The notes: a model not told the origin generated them from the letters alone. Positions 53,295 through 62,864 are shown, counted from the first letter of the stretch. The stretch: 64,000 bases of DNA from Algoriphagus sp. (GCF_024305035.1 NZ_JAMWZB010000026.1:18139-82138); one strand, 5' to 3'. A program made the numbers and translations.

Positions 53295-53960
53295 ATGAAA
53301 AGAAAAACGGCAATTTTGGTTGATGGAGGTTTTTTTCTAAAACGGTATCGGGCTTTAAATAAAATTAAAAGTCCAGATCCTGTAAAAACGGCTAAAGATT
53401 TATGGGAAATGTGCTTGAAACATCTTTCACAGGCAAAGTCAGAAACTTATGATCTCTACAGAATTTTCTATTATGATTGTCTTCCCTATGAAAAAAAACA
53501 GCACAACCCTATCACAGGCAAATCAATTGATTTTTCAAAAACGGAACAATATAAATTTCAGATTGCATTTTTTGAGGAATTAAAAAAGAAACGAAAAATA
53601 GCTCTTCGGCTCGGAATTTTAGAGGACCGTAAAAGATGGATTATTAGGCCTTCTAAAACGAAGGAGTTACTCTCTGGACTAATTGAAGTTAAAGACTTGT
53701 CGGAAGAAGATGTACAATTTGACTTCAGCCAGAAAATGGTGGATATTAAAATAGGTTTAGATATTGCATCTATTACTTTAAAGGGGCAGGTTGATCAAAT
53801 TATACTTATATCAGGAGATAGCGATTTTGTTCCTGCAGCTAAATTAGCCCGAAGAGAAGGAATAGACTTTCTTTTAGACCCTATGTGGAATCCTATCAAA
53901 CCTCATCTCTTCGAGCATATTGACGGTTTAGTCTCTAAGATTAAAAAGCCAACATATTAA
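53295..53960 (+). CDS. NYN-domain protein (PIN-like RNase fold)
   Basis: A 221-aa protein with the NYN/PIN-like fold: TAILVDGGFFLKRY at the N-terminus (first acidic residue), YRIFYYDCLPYEKK, FSQKMVDIKIGLDIASITLKGQVDQIILISGDSDFVPAAKLARREGIDFLLDPMW. Conserved acidic residues (D in LVDGG, D in DIKIGLD, GDSDF) form the metal site of this nuclease family. Base composition is visibly more AT-rich than the neighbours. It is isolated, with 250 and 500 non-coding bases on its two sides. Function may be RNA cleavage, in housekeeping or in defence; the sequence alone does not decide. Confidence 0.85.
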   Translation: MKRKTAILVDGGFFLKRYRALNKIKSPDPVKTAKDLWEMCLKHLSQAKSETYDLYRIFYYDCLPYEKKQHNPITGKSIDFSKTEQYKFQIAFFEELKKKRKIALRLGILEDRKRWIIRPSKTKELLSGLIEVKDLSEEDVQFDFSQKMVDIKIGLDIASITLKGQVDQIILISGDSDFVPAAKLARREGIDFLLDPMWNPIKPHLFEHIDGLVSKIKKPTY

Positions 53961-54463
53961 TAGGCCCTGATTGGCTATATGGCAGCCCCAGCCATCAGGC
54001 CATGAAAAAAGGAACGTTGAATTTTGTAGGCGTTAATAAAATACTAATAACCAGTATCGGTCAAATTAGGCTTTCCAAAGAAAGTTACCGTTTAAAATGG
54101 TTGAAAAACTGGGACATTTAAATAAATAACGGCAACTCCCCAACCATTGGATCCCATACGGTCATGAATTGCCATAACTACCAGTTAGCCAATCAATGAT
54201 CCAAAAGGGCTTAAGCGGACATGGATGGGGAATGCGCCGAAAAGCACCCTACAAGAAAGAATAAAACTCCGAGGGATCAATTTCAAGAAAGAAAGCATTT
54301 AAATTCATTTGCTAGCTTTTAGAAAATCCCTCGGAGGATTAAATAAGTGGTTGAAAGTCAGAAAATCAGCACCTAAACCTTCCACCTATGGCTCCTGGAA
54401 ATTCAACAAGAGAAAAGTTTAATTTTAATCCTTAAAATTCACCCTTTTTTGATTGCCTCAACC
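53961..54463. other. non-coding gap with a long-armed inverted repeat
   Basis: No gene seen. CTCCGAGGGAT (54267-54277) and ATCCCTCGGAG (54326-54336) form a perfect 11-bp pair 48 bases apart. The arms resemble those of the terminator at 14678-14703 (CTCCGAGG). It lies over 120 bases past the stop of the divergently placed GH144 gene and may end it, although the T run is poor. Confidence 0.45.
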
Positions 54464-56050
54464 TTACTCCAACTCTGGGCTGCTAAAGTCCAGTTTTCTC
54501 AGGCCTTCCTGAACTTCAGGAGCTCCCATAAATAGATCCCAACCCAAACCACTTCGGTAATTTTCGATCATGGCTACCATCGGTCCTTGATCAATGGCTA
54601 GGTATCGATTGGGATAAAAGTCATGCTCGGGACTCATGGCATCATAAAAACCGTATTTGCCAAAGACTTTTTCTCCATAATTGTAATAAAGATTTTTAAT
54701 TACGGCGATGGATTCCTCTGGCGTGTAGGGAATGGATGAAACAGCCGCTGTGGGTGAAATTACCCCGGTATCATTCCCCGGATGATGGGCATTGTAAAAG
54801 TTAATGGAATAGGATGCAGTCAAGCCCCATAGATCTTCTCCGTAGCCTTTAAATTCATTGGGGTTTTCCATACACCAGGCCCGATTGATGAGCGTTTGGT
54901 TTCGGTTTTCTTCCTCATAATTGGCATATTGATCTTCCAATCCCAGCGGATTTAAACCCAAATACGAATAATGTGCCCAAAAAAGCGGACCGCCCAATTG
55001 TTCGGATCCATTGTGTTTTAAGCCCAGCTTGTATCCAAAGGCCTCCTTATCCACTTTAATATCCCCGCCTCGGGCCCAGCCCTCATGATACACGGCAGGA
55101 TCGATCCCATGCGTAGGAGAAGCTGCTGCCAACACGTAAGTAATCAAGCACTCATTGTAGCCTTGCAACCCAAAATTCATATCCCAATCGTAATTCGGGG
55201 ACCAATGCCAAAACAAAATATTTTGTCCCCCACGGGTGAACCATGACCAATCCATTTCCTCCCAAAGGGCATTAATCCGACCAGCCAAGGCTTTCTCTGC
55301 TTCAGACCCGTCTTGATAATACTCTCGAACGGCCAGTAAGCCCTGCATCAAAAATGCAGATTCAACCAGGTCCGCACCATCGTCTTTGGCTCCAAATGGC
55401 TTGGTTTTCCCCGTTTTTCCATCAATCCAATGGGACCAGACCCCATGGTATCGGTCAGCCTTTTCCAAAAAGCCAACGATTCGCTCCATTCTTTCCAAAC
55501 CGGCTTCCCGACTTACCCATCCCCGATCAATTCCTGCCAGTAATCCAAATAGGCCAAAACCTGTACCTCCGGTAGTGACGATATGTGCATCATTGTCGGG
55601 ATACTCTCCGTCCAGGTGAATGCGCTCTGGCGCCATCCCTGAATTGGGTTCGGCCCCATGCCAAAAGTAGCGGAAGGTGTAGTACTCTACCATATCCAGC
55701 AATTCCTCTTCATTCATTTTTCGAGTGGTGGTTTCTCCACTCGCTAGCGTAATCGAGTCCGATTGACTTTTCGCCCTTACCTGATATTCCAACATCACCT
55801 CACTACCCAGATCAGACACAAAATCCAGGTACAAGGTATCTTGTGTTTCGCCTCTTCGGGTAAAGTTCTCCCCATCCAAACTCACATAGACAGCATATTC
55901 ACCCACCCCTTCCTCAGGGTTCCAGTGGAGCTCCACATGATTTTCATAGGGATCAATTTCCAGATTGCCTTTGTCCTCTTGGCTGCTTTGGCAGGAAAAC
56001 AAGACCAACTGGATCAAAAATCCGGATATCAACGCATTTAACTTCTTCAT
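54464..56050 (-). CDS. GH144-type (glucoamylase-like domain) surface lipoprotein, probable endo-beta-1,2-glucanase
   Basis: A 528-aa lipoprotein: ATG 56048-56050, LIQLVLFSC gives the lipobox. Residues about 30-110 form a fibronectin-type III-like domain (VELHWNPEEGVGEYAVYVSLDGENF). The remainder is the PF10091 (Glycoamylase)/GH144 (alpha/alpha)6 barrel: FRYFWHGAEPNSGMAPERIHLDG, TTGGTGFGLFGLLAGIDRGWVSR, GVWSHWIDGKTG, ADLVESAFLMQGLLAVREYY, LFWHWSPNYDWDMNFGLQGYNE, GPLFWAHYSYLGLNP, YGEDLWGLTASYS, TAAVSSIPYTPEESIAVIKNLY. GH144 members cut beta-1,2-glucan. It lies downstream of susC/susD on the same strand, so it is the surface enzyme of this locus. Substrate is inferred from the family. Confidence 0.85.
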   Translation of the reverse strand: MKKLNALISGFLIQLVLFSCQSSQEDKGNLEIDPYENHVELHWNPEEGVGEYAVYVSLDGENFTRRGETQDTLYLDFVSDLGSEVMLEYQVRAKSQSDSITLASGETTTRKMNEEELLDMVEYYTFRYFWHGAEPNSGMAPERIHLDGEYPDNDAHIVTTGGTGFGLFGLLAGIDRGWVSREAGLERMERIVGFLEKADRYHGVWSHWIDGKTGKTKPFGAKDDGADLVESAFLMQGLLAVREYYQDGSEAEKALAGRINALWEEMDWSWFTRGGQNILFWHWSPNYDWDMNFGLQGYNECLITYVLAAASPTHGIDPAVYHEGWARGGDIKVDKEAFGYKLGLKHNGSEQLGGPLFWAHYSYLGLNPLGLEDQYANYEEENRNQTLINRAWCMENPNEFKGYGEDLWGLTASYSINFYNAHHPGNDTGVISPTAAVSSIPYTPEESIAVIKNLYYNYGEKVFGKYGFYDAMSPEHDFYPNRYLAIDQGPMVAMIENYRSGLGWDLFMGAPEVQEGLRKLDFSSPELE

Positions 56051-56075
56051 TACTGGTGTTTTAAACATAAGAAAT

Positions 56076-56108
56076 ACCGGATCTCTGAGCTTGACTCAGA
56101 AATCCGGT
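56076..56108 (-). terminator. hairpin between susD and the GH144 gene
   Basis: On the minus strand, ACCGGAT and CTGAG pair with CTCAG and ATCCGGT (7 + 5 bp, one interior loop), followed by a T-rich tract. It may end or weaken transcription between susD and the glucanase, giving less enzyme than transporter. Confidence 0.55.
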
Positions 56109-56204
56109 TAAAGTTTATTGGTTTAACCATCCCCAGCCCCTTAATTTCTATCCCTAGAAATTAAAAGTACTTAAAGAGGTTAAGGTACCGAGGTGGTAAT
56201 TTAC

Positions 56205-57692
56205 TTAATAGCCCGGGTTTTGATTGAGGGTTCCCCCACTAATATCAATTTCGGATTGAGGAATGGGATACACCTCATGTTTTCCCGGTGTCCAATTGAT
56301 GCCCAAGTCAGCAAATACCTCTTCGGCTCTTCCTTGTCTGACCAGATCAAAGTAACGATGCTGCTCCATGGCCAGTTCTACTCTTCGCTCATGCCAGATC
56401 GCTTCTCTGAGTTCTTGCTGATCGGTAGTAGTCACATCGGGAAGGATGTCGGGATTTCCCTGACGGGCTCTTTCTCGGACTTGATTCAAATAATCCAGCG
56501 CTTCAGAGCTGTTGCCCAGTTCATTGGCTGCTTCTGCTGCAATCAACAATAAATCAGCATATCGGAATATACGGATGTTGGCTCCGCTGTTTCCAAAACC
56601 GATAGGTGGGCGCTCAGGAAGCCAAGCTTTACGGCTGAAGCGCGCATTGGAACCCATATTGGGATCTGCCTGTACCACTTCTCCGGAAGGCAAGGTATCT
56701 CCGTTTGAAATGACAGTAGCCTGCAATCGTGGATCACCTTCTTCATAGGCGGCGATCAGATCATCAGAAGGACCATTGAAACCCCAGCCATTATTTGGGT
56801 TACCCCGGATACCCTGCACCTCATTAAATTGAGAGCCTCCGCCCCCTTGTTCCAAGGCAACAGTGGAAACCTCAAAAATGGATTCTGAACTATGCTCTCC
56901 TTCTCTTCTAAAAATCGCTTCATAATTAGGGTAAAGGGCATATTCTCCGGAATTGATTACCTCCAAAGCTAAATCATAGGCTCCCTGAAAATCATTTTGA
57001 AACAAATGAACCTTGGACAGGAAGGCCTTTGCCGCCCCGGAAGTTGCTCTTCCCAAATCAGTGGCAGCATATTCGGATTTCTCAGGCAGATTGCTTGCCG
57101 CAAACAGCAAGTCCTCCTCGATAAAGGCATAAATCTGATCCGTGGAAACCCGCTCCTGACGGTATTCGTCCGGGTTGAGTGGGCGGTCGATCAAAGGTAA
57201 CTCCCCATAAGTCCTTACCAGAAAGAAATAGAAATAGGCCCGCAGAAACCGAGCTTCCGCGGTCAATCGTGTTTTCAAGGCATCGTCCATTTCAATGGCA
57301 TCGATATTGGCCAAGACCTGATTGGCACGAAACACCCCTTGAAAATAGCCCGACCAAATGCCATTTACCGCCGTATTATTGGCATCAAAGGTAAAGTCAT
57401 TGATATCCTGAAGGAATCCCGCATCACCGGGAACAGACCCCTTATCGGCATCATCAGAGGCGATATCGGTAATTCCCACATAGGAAAAGACATGGACATT
57501 GAAGCTTCGCAAATGTGAATAAATCGCATTCACCGCTTGCTCAGCCTGCAGTTCATCTTGAAAGAAATTGTCTGAAGTCAACTCTCCTTTTGGAGCACGG
57601 TCCAAAAACTCATCGCTGCAGGAGACTAGGCCCAGGGCCAAAATAGAACCCAAAGCCACTGTTTTTATGTGATTGATGAAGTATGTTTTCAT
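56205..57692 (-). CDS. SusD/RagB-family surface glycan-binding lipoprotein
   Basis: A 495-aa lipoprotein: ATG 57690-57692, LALGLVSCSDEFLDRAPKGE gives the lipobox and the typical SusD start. Landmarks: TSDNFFQDELQAEQAVNAIYSHLRS, NAINGIWSGYFQGVFRANQVLANID-like text (AVNGIWSGYFQGVFRANQVLANI), TAEARFLRAYFYFFLVRTYGELPL, ATSGAAKAFLSKVHLFQ, NIRIFRYADLLLIAAEAANELGNSSEALDYLNQVRERA and AIWHERRVELAMEQHRYFDLVR. It caps the SusC channel and delivers oligosaccharides. SusC ends 13 bases upstream. Confidence 0.96.
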   Translation of the reverse strand: MKTYFINHIKTVALGSILALGLVSCSDEFLDRAPKGELTSDNFFQDELQAEQAVNAIYSHLRSFNVHVFSYVGITDIASDDADKGSVPGDAGFLQDINDFTFDANNTAVNGIWSGYFQGVFRANQVLANIDAIEMDDALKTRLTAEARFLRAYFYFFLVRTYGELPLIDRPLNPDEYRQERVSTDQIYAFIEEDLLFAASNLPEKSEYAATDLGRATSGAAKAFLSKVHLFQNDFQGAYDLALEVINSGEYALYPNYEAIFRREGEHSSESIFEVSTVALEQGGGGSQFNEVQGIRGNPNNGWGFNGPSDDLIAAYEEGDPRLQATVISNGDTLPSGEVVQADPNMGSNARFSRKAWLPERPPIGFGNSGANIRIFRYADLLLIAAEAANELGNSSEALDYLNQVRERARQGNPDILPDVTTTDQQELREAIWHERRVELAMEQHRYFDLVRQGRAEEVFADLGINWTPGKHEVYPIPQSEIDISGGTLNQNPGY

Positions 57693-57705
57693 GTTTGATT
57701 TGGGT

Positions 57706-60700
57706 TTAGAAGTTTGCAGAAACACCTACGTTGATGGTACGAGCAATGGGATAAATCCCGCTATCGTAGCCAGTTCCCAGAACATTTCCCCCACCGATTT
57801 CAGGCGTATATCCCGAGTAGTTGGTTAGGGTGAATAAATTGGTTCCCGATACGTACAAGCGGAAATTTTGAACTCGGATTTTTTCCAGCGTCGCCGCAGG
57901 GAACGTGTAGCCAACCTGCACATTTCTAAGTCTTAAGAAAGATCCATCCTCGATAAATCGATCCGAAACTTCGTAGTTATGCCCTCCGTTTGTCACCCGA
58001 GGTTCAGTAGTGCTTGTTCCTTCTCCTGTCCAGCGATCTAAGAAGGAGGTTTCAAAGTTGTAGGTATTAAACCGGACTTGCTTTTTGGAATTGTAGATTT
58101 CATTTCCCAGGGTTCCGTTGAAATCCGCACTGAAATCTATTCCTCGGAAATCAAATCCCAGATTAAAACCAAAAATCAAATCAGGAATCGGACTACCCAA
58201 AATTACCCGGTCATTGTTGTTGACTACGCCATCTCCATTGGTGTCTTCAAAAATCAAATCACCAGGTACTTCCGGTCCACGCGTTGGGATCGTATTGAGT
58301 TGCTCCTCGTTTTGGAAAACCCCTGCGGTCTTGTATCCGAAATAATGACCGATGGATTCCCCTACTATCGTCCGGCTTCCCAATAGCCCACTGATGCCTA
58401 CTGCACCGCCAAAAATGGCTTCATTTCCTTCACCGATGTCGAGGACCTTATTATTTACCGTAGAAGCAACGATACCAAAATTATAATTGAAATCCCCTTT
58501 GCTGTCTCTCCAGTTTAAGGTAAGGTCGAGTCCACTGTTTTCCACTGAGGCAGCGTTAACCACCGGGTTGTTGGAAGCTCCCACATACGAAGGAATAGGC
58601 ACTCCTACCAAAATATCATTGGTTCGGCGATAGTAGTAATCCAATTCACCGATCAAGCGATCATCCAACAATCCGAATTCCAATCCGAAATTGGAAGTTA
58701 CCGTTTCTTCCCACTGAATAAAGGGATTGGCCAATCGGGTTAAGGTAGCTCCATAAAGCAACTCTTCATTTTGACCAAAAACCGCATTTTGATTTCCAGT
58801 CACTACCGGACGTCCTTCGTAAAAGGCAATTTTATCGTTTCCGATAATTCCCCAGCTCCCTCTGATTTTCAAATCAGAAAATATGGACTGATCCTGCATG
58901 AAACCCTCTTCGATCAAGCGATAGCCCAAAGCGATGGAAGGGAAATTCCCAAAACGGTTTTCCCGGCCAAATCGAGAAGAACCATCTCTTCTGAACGTAC
59001 CGGTGACCAGGAACTTATCTTTAAAGGTATAATTAGCTCGGAATAAAAAGGACAACATGGCCCAATCCCCCGCAGTATTCGAATTGGTTTGAGAGGTTAG
59101 ATCCCCTGCACTCAAATACCAAAGGGAAGGATCTTCACCCGGTAGATTTCTTCGTCCTCCTGAAAGAGATTCAGTGTAAAAAGACTGGGTGGTAATTCCG
59201 CCCAATAAATTCAGGCGATGATCATCCCATTCTTTCAGGTAATTCAGCGTATTTTCCCAGAGGATATTCCGGCTTCTGCCATTACTGACTGAAATGGAGT
59301 TTTCTAAATTTTGTTGAGTTGGGGAAACAAAATAAACAGGAGTGAATGATTTTCCGTCCCGAAATGCCAAATCCAATCCCAGGTTGGAACGGAAGGTAAA
59401 GTCTTTGAGGAATTTCACATCCGCAAAGAAATTCCCCACGCCCCGGTAACTGTGGTTCCTATTGTTTGAGTTGTATTCAAACTGTGCCACCGGGTTACCC
59501 ACTGGGGAAGTATTGGTATAATCCCCCGCTTCATTAATCGGGTCAAAGATGGGATAGGCCCGATAGGCATTGCCGACCACACCTGGCTCATTTTGTTGAT
59601 TATTGTAAATGAAGGAGAAGTTATGTCCGAAGGTTACTGCATCGGCTAATTTATACTGATTGTTGAGTCGGATGGTGAGCCGCTCAAACTCAGACTCTTT
59701 GACTACTCCCTTTTGATCAAAGTAATTCACGCTTAGATTGAAGCTGGTATTTTTATTTCCTCCGCTCGCTCCTAATGTGATATTATTGACTGGGGCGGTT
59801 CTAAAAATCTGATCCTGCCAATTGGTTCCCTCACCAAATTCGGAAGGAGTATAGATGGGTTGATTCCCCACATTTTGCTCTAACTCGTTAGCCAGTTCGG
59901 CAAATTGTCTTCCATTGACTAAATCAATTTGACGGGCAACTTGCTGCACTCCCGTGTAGGCATCCACACTGATACGGGTTTCGGTATCAAAATCTCCCTG
60001 GCGTGTGGTGACAATGATGACGCCGTTAGCCCCTCTGGAACCATATATTGCCGTGGCAGAAGCATCTTTAAGTACTTCCATGGATTCCACGTCATTGGGG
60101 TTAAGAAAATCGATATTGTCCAAGAGCATGCCATCCACCACAAATAGCGGATTGGAATTGTTGAGTGTACCTACCCCGCGAATCCGAACCGTGGCTCCTG
60201 AACCCGGTGCACCGGAATTAGAGGTGATCTGAACACCGGAAACTCGTCCTTGCAGCGACTGGGTCACATCCGATACCGGAAGTCTAGTCAATTCTTCGGA
60301 TTTGATGGAGGAAATGGATCCTGTCAAATCACTCTTTCGCTGGATTCCATATCCCACGACCACAAACTCATCCAAGTCCGAGGTATCGTCTGCCAGCGTA
60401 ACATTGATTTCACTTTGGCCATTTACCGGGATTTCTTGGGACATGAATCCCACAAAAGAAAAAACCAATACATCTTCCGATCCGGCATTGAGATTGAATT
60501 TACCGTCCAAATCGGTAACAGTACCATTTGTTGTCCCTTTAATTACCACATTGACTCCGGGTAGCGGATCACCGTTGGAGTCGGTCACCGTTCCCTGAAC
60601 GGCACTGCTTTGAGCCCAAGAGGCCTGCGTGAAAATAAAGAGTAGAATTAAAAGGAAATAGCGCATCCGGCTAATCAGACTCTGCTGATTTTCCCTTTTT

Positions 60701-60717
60701 ACTAATGAGTGTTTCAT
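57706..60717 (-). CDS. SusC/RagA-family TonB-dependent outer-membrane transporter
   Basis: A 1003-aa protein with a signal peptide (after a Lys/Arg-rich start, FLLILLFIFTQASWAQ). Next is the CarboxypepD_reg-like domain (VQGTVTDSNGDPLPGVNVVIKGTTNGTVTDLDGKF), then the plug domain with SSIKSEELTRLPVSDVTQSLQGRVSGVQI, the SusC box (NPLFVVDGMLLDNIDFLNPNDVESMEVLKDASATAIYGSRGANGVIIVTT) and a large beta-barrel ending in an aromatic residue (ARTINVGVSANF). It imports oligosaccharides using TonB energy, paired with the downstream SusD. Length is normal for the family. Confidence 0.97.
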   Translation of the reverse strand: MKHSLVKRENQQSLISRMRYFLLILLFIFTQASWAQSSAVQGTVTDSNGDPLPGVNVVIKGTTNGTVTDLDGKFNLNAGSEDVLVFSFVGFMSQEIPVNGQSEINVTLADDTSDLDEFVVVGYGIQRKSDLTGSISSIKSEELTRLPVSDVTQSLQGRVSGVQITSNSGAPGSGATVRIRGVGTLNNSNPLFVVDGMLLDNIDFLNPNDVESMEVLKDASATAIYGSRGANGVIIVTTRQGDFDTETRISVDAYTGVQQVARQIDLVNGRQFAELANELEQNVGNQPIYTPSEFGEGTNWQDQIFRTAPVNNITLGASGGNKNTSFNLSVNYFDQKGVVKESEFERLTIRLNNQYKLADAVTFGHNFSFIYNNQQNEPGVVGNAYRAYPIFDPINEAGDYTNTSPVGNPVAQFEYNSNNRNHSYRGVGNFFADVKFLKDFTFRSNLGLDLAFRDGKSFTPVYFVSPTQQNLENSISVSNGRSRNILWENTLNYLKEWDDHRLNLLGGITTQSFYTESLSGGRRNLPGEDPSLWYLSAGDLTSQTNSNTAGDWAMLSFLFRANYTFKDKFLVTGTFRRDGSSRFGRENRFGNFPSIALGYRLIEEGFMQDQSIFSDLKIRGSWGIIGNDKIAFYEGRPVVTGNQNAVFGQNEELLYGATLTRLANPFIQWEETVTSNFGLEFGLLDDRLIGELDYYYRRTNDILVGVPIPSYVGASNNPVVNAASVENSGLDLTLNWRDSKGDFNYNFGIVASTVNNKVLDIGEGNEAIFGGAVGISGLLGSRTIVGESIGHYFGYKTAGVFQNEEQLNTIPTRGPEVPGDLIFEDTNGDGVVNNNDRVILGSPIPDLIFGFNLGFDFRGIDFSADFNGTLGNEIYNSKKQVRFNTYNFETSFLDRWTGEGTSTTEPRVTNGGHNYEVSDRFIEDGSFLRLRNVQVGYTFPAATLEKIRVQNFRLYVSGTNLFTLTNYSGYTPEIGGGNVLGTGYDSGIYPIARTINVGVSANF

Positions 60718-60974
60718 TGGGGTTTGGGTTTAGTTTGATTGTGTTTTAAAAAAGATGCTTTTAGTATAAAGCAATACCTAAATTTATCAAACCAGAATGT
60801 CCAAGTAGTGAAAGCCTCCTGCAATCTGACAAAAATCAACCCGGATACCCCAAAATAAAACCCCGATTTCCCTATTTAGTATCAGCTAAAAAAGCTCAAA
60901 TTCGGAATAGAATCGCCTTTTGAGTTATTTTTCACCGATTGGTTATCAGAAAAATTTCCCCTTCCATTCTTCCA

Positions 60975-62864
60975 TTAATTTAGACTCATTACCGGAGGAT
61001 CCACCAGGAATTCCTCCCATTCTGGGGAGGCCTTTCCAAAGCTTGCTTTTGCATGCTTCACCTTCAATTTAAAATTAGAAATGGCATTTATCCGAAGATC
61101 CAACAGGTGAGAAAGTTGCTCCAAAGTCATTTGATCCTGTCCGGAGATGACCAGATAAACTAAGTAAAACGCTTTCTGGATAGGAATTCGAATCCCGTGA
61201 AAAATGGTACCTGCCGTGGGCGATTCAATATGGCCGCAGCCCCCACATCTTCGGTGAAAAAGTTTTGGAGCTTTGGCTTCCTTGGATTGCCCGCAAGATT
61301 TACACGTAAACCCATCGGACCATTTGATCTCCTCCAAGTAGCGGTAGCAGGAAGTGGGATCTGGAAAAATCAACTGAAACTCCTCATAGCTGAGCTTCTT
61401 ATTGGTCACCTGATTTCTGAGTCCTTCCTTCATTTTGGATTTGAGCTTCCAGATATCCTTATCCAAAAGTGCGTTGATTCGCTTGATCTCTTCATCCTTT
61501 TCTAGGATCTGCTTGTTATAAGCCTCCAACAGCCTGCTTTTCTCTTCCAGTTCGAAAGTTCGGCTTGCTACCTTTTCCTCCAACTCGGCATTGACCTTAT
61601 CCTTGAGTTGGGCATTGGCCTCGGCTTGTCTTAAGCTACGAAGCAAGGCTCGGTCTTTGGTCTCTTTGAGGATTTTAACCCGGTCCCCCAAGGCCAAGGT
61701 GAGCAGGAGCATTTCAATCAAAAAGGCCATATGCAAACTGTAGTACAGGACTGTACTATGAGGAATAATGGCGGTATGAACCAGAATTTTGAGCAATACG
61801 CCTAGGACCAAAATTGCATAGGCGGCCACAAACAGCCGGGCGACTTTATAGCCCTTGATCAGGACGACTACACTGGCTACCAAAATCAAGAGGAAAGGCA
61901 AAATATCATAGACCTGAACTTCCAACAATTCACGGACCCCCATCATTCCAGCCATAAACAAAAGGGATTTGGCGACCAAAAACCAGCGCAGCAATTGATA
62001 AAGCAAGCGGTGTCGCAACTTTAGATTTAAAAATCGGATCGAGAAGAATATGGCAAAAGCAACCACCCCAAAGCCAAAAACCCCATTGACGTAAGTATTC
62101 CATTCAGGACGATTGGGCCAGAAATACTGAAAGCCAACGCCATCTACAGCTAAGGCAAAACCCGCCACACTTAACAGGTAGAAGACATAATAAAGGTATT
62201 TGATTTCCCGAATAGCCACATAGATCAGGAGATTATACAGCGTGATAATTAAGATCATACCATAAAAAATCCCATACAGAAAATACTCATTGAGCGAATA
62301 AAACACAAAGCGGTTGACCGATCGGAAGGCGATGCGGATATCTGCTTTTTGCGAGGATCGGATTTTAAAATAATAATCGACGATCCCTTCGCTTCCATTG
62401 CTTACCGGAACTTCAAAATTCTTATGGAAAAAAAGCCGCTGTCCGAAAGGCCGATTATCTCCGAGTTCAACCTTTCGAAAATCCCCTTGCCCCCCAGGCA
62501 GATATGCATCGAGCTGATCGATGGTTTGATCATAAAATTCAAGAATCCAATTTTTTTGACTGGAAGGGTTTCGAAGGATGGAGACCTTGACCCAATAAGT
62601 TTTGTTTGGATCAAAATTCCCTTTGGAAAATGTGGGGTCAATTTTAAAGTTATCCTGAAAATCAGGATCAGAAACCGTGGAGATAGCTAACGAATTTCCG
62701 GTTTCCTCAAAAAACTCAAGCTTATCGATGGCATAAATCCGCTCATCGAGTTGATCGTCAATTTCAAAAGTATAGCCTCCGGATATGCGCTGAGCTGGAG
62801 TTTCAGAAAGGATAAAAAACCCGAGAAATGCTAGCGTCCAAATGAGTAGATTGGGCTTCATCAA
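60975..62864 (-). CDS. 7TM-DISM membrane sensor fused to an IS1595-type zinc ribbon
   Basis: A 629-aa protein with a signal peptide (residues about 1-25), a 7TMR-DISMED2-like extracellular domain (about 40-180: TYWVKVSILRNPSSQKNWILEFYDQTIDQLDAYLPGG), a seven-helix 7TM-DISM unit (about 190-395: YFLYGIFYGMILIITLYNLLIYVAIREIKYLYYVFYL), and a long coiled coil (about 400-475). The C-terminus (about 490-610) is an IS1595-type transposase zinc ribbon: FPDPTSCYRYLEEIKWSDGF, CKSC at 521-524, RRCGGCG with Cys 540 and 543, then SPTAGTIFHGIRIPIQKAF, and a helical stretch that could bind DNA. No DDE transposase domain follows. It lies 257 bases upstream of susC on the same strand, so it may regulate the locus from the membrane. 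Confidence 0.85.
   Translation of the reverse strand: MMKPNLLIWTLAFLGFFILSETPAQRISGGYTFEIDDQLDERIYAIDKLEFFEETGNSLAISTVSDPDFQDNFKIDPTFSKGNFDPNKTYWVKVSILRNPSSQKNWILEFYDQTIDQLDAYLPGGQGDFRKVELGDNRPFGQRLFFHKNFEVPVSNGSEGIVDYYFKIRSSQKADIRIAFRSVNRFVFYSLNEYFLYGIFYGMILIITLYNLLIYVAIREIKYLYYVFYLLSVAGFALAVDGVGFQYFWPNRPEWNTYVNGVFGFGVVAFAIFFSIRFLNLKLRHRLLYQLLRWFLVAKSLLFMAGMMGVRELLEVQVYDILPFLLILVASVVVLIKGYKVARLFVAAYAILVLGVLLKILVHTAIIPHSTVLYYSLHMAFLIEMLLLTLALGDRVKILKETKDRALLRSLRQAEANAQLKDKVNAELEEKVASRTFELEEKSRLLEAYNKQILEKDEEIKRINALLDKDIWKLKSKMKEGLRNQVTNKKLSYEEFQLIFPDPTSCYRYLEEIKWSDGFTCKSCGQSKEAKAPKLFHRRCGGCGHIESPTAGTIFHGIRIPIQKAFYLVYLVISGQDQMTLEQLSHLLDLRINAISNFKLKVKHAKASFGKASPEWEEFLVDPPVMSLN

Noticed and set aside
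60975..62864. An insertion sequence (IS1595) at this site
   Set aside because: Only the zinc ribbon is present, in frame with the membrane sensor, with no DDE domain and no terminal inverted repeats.
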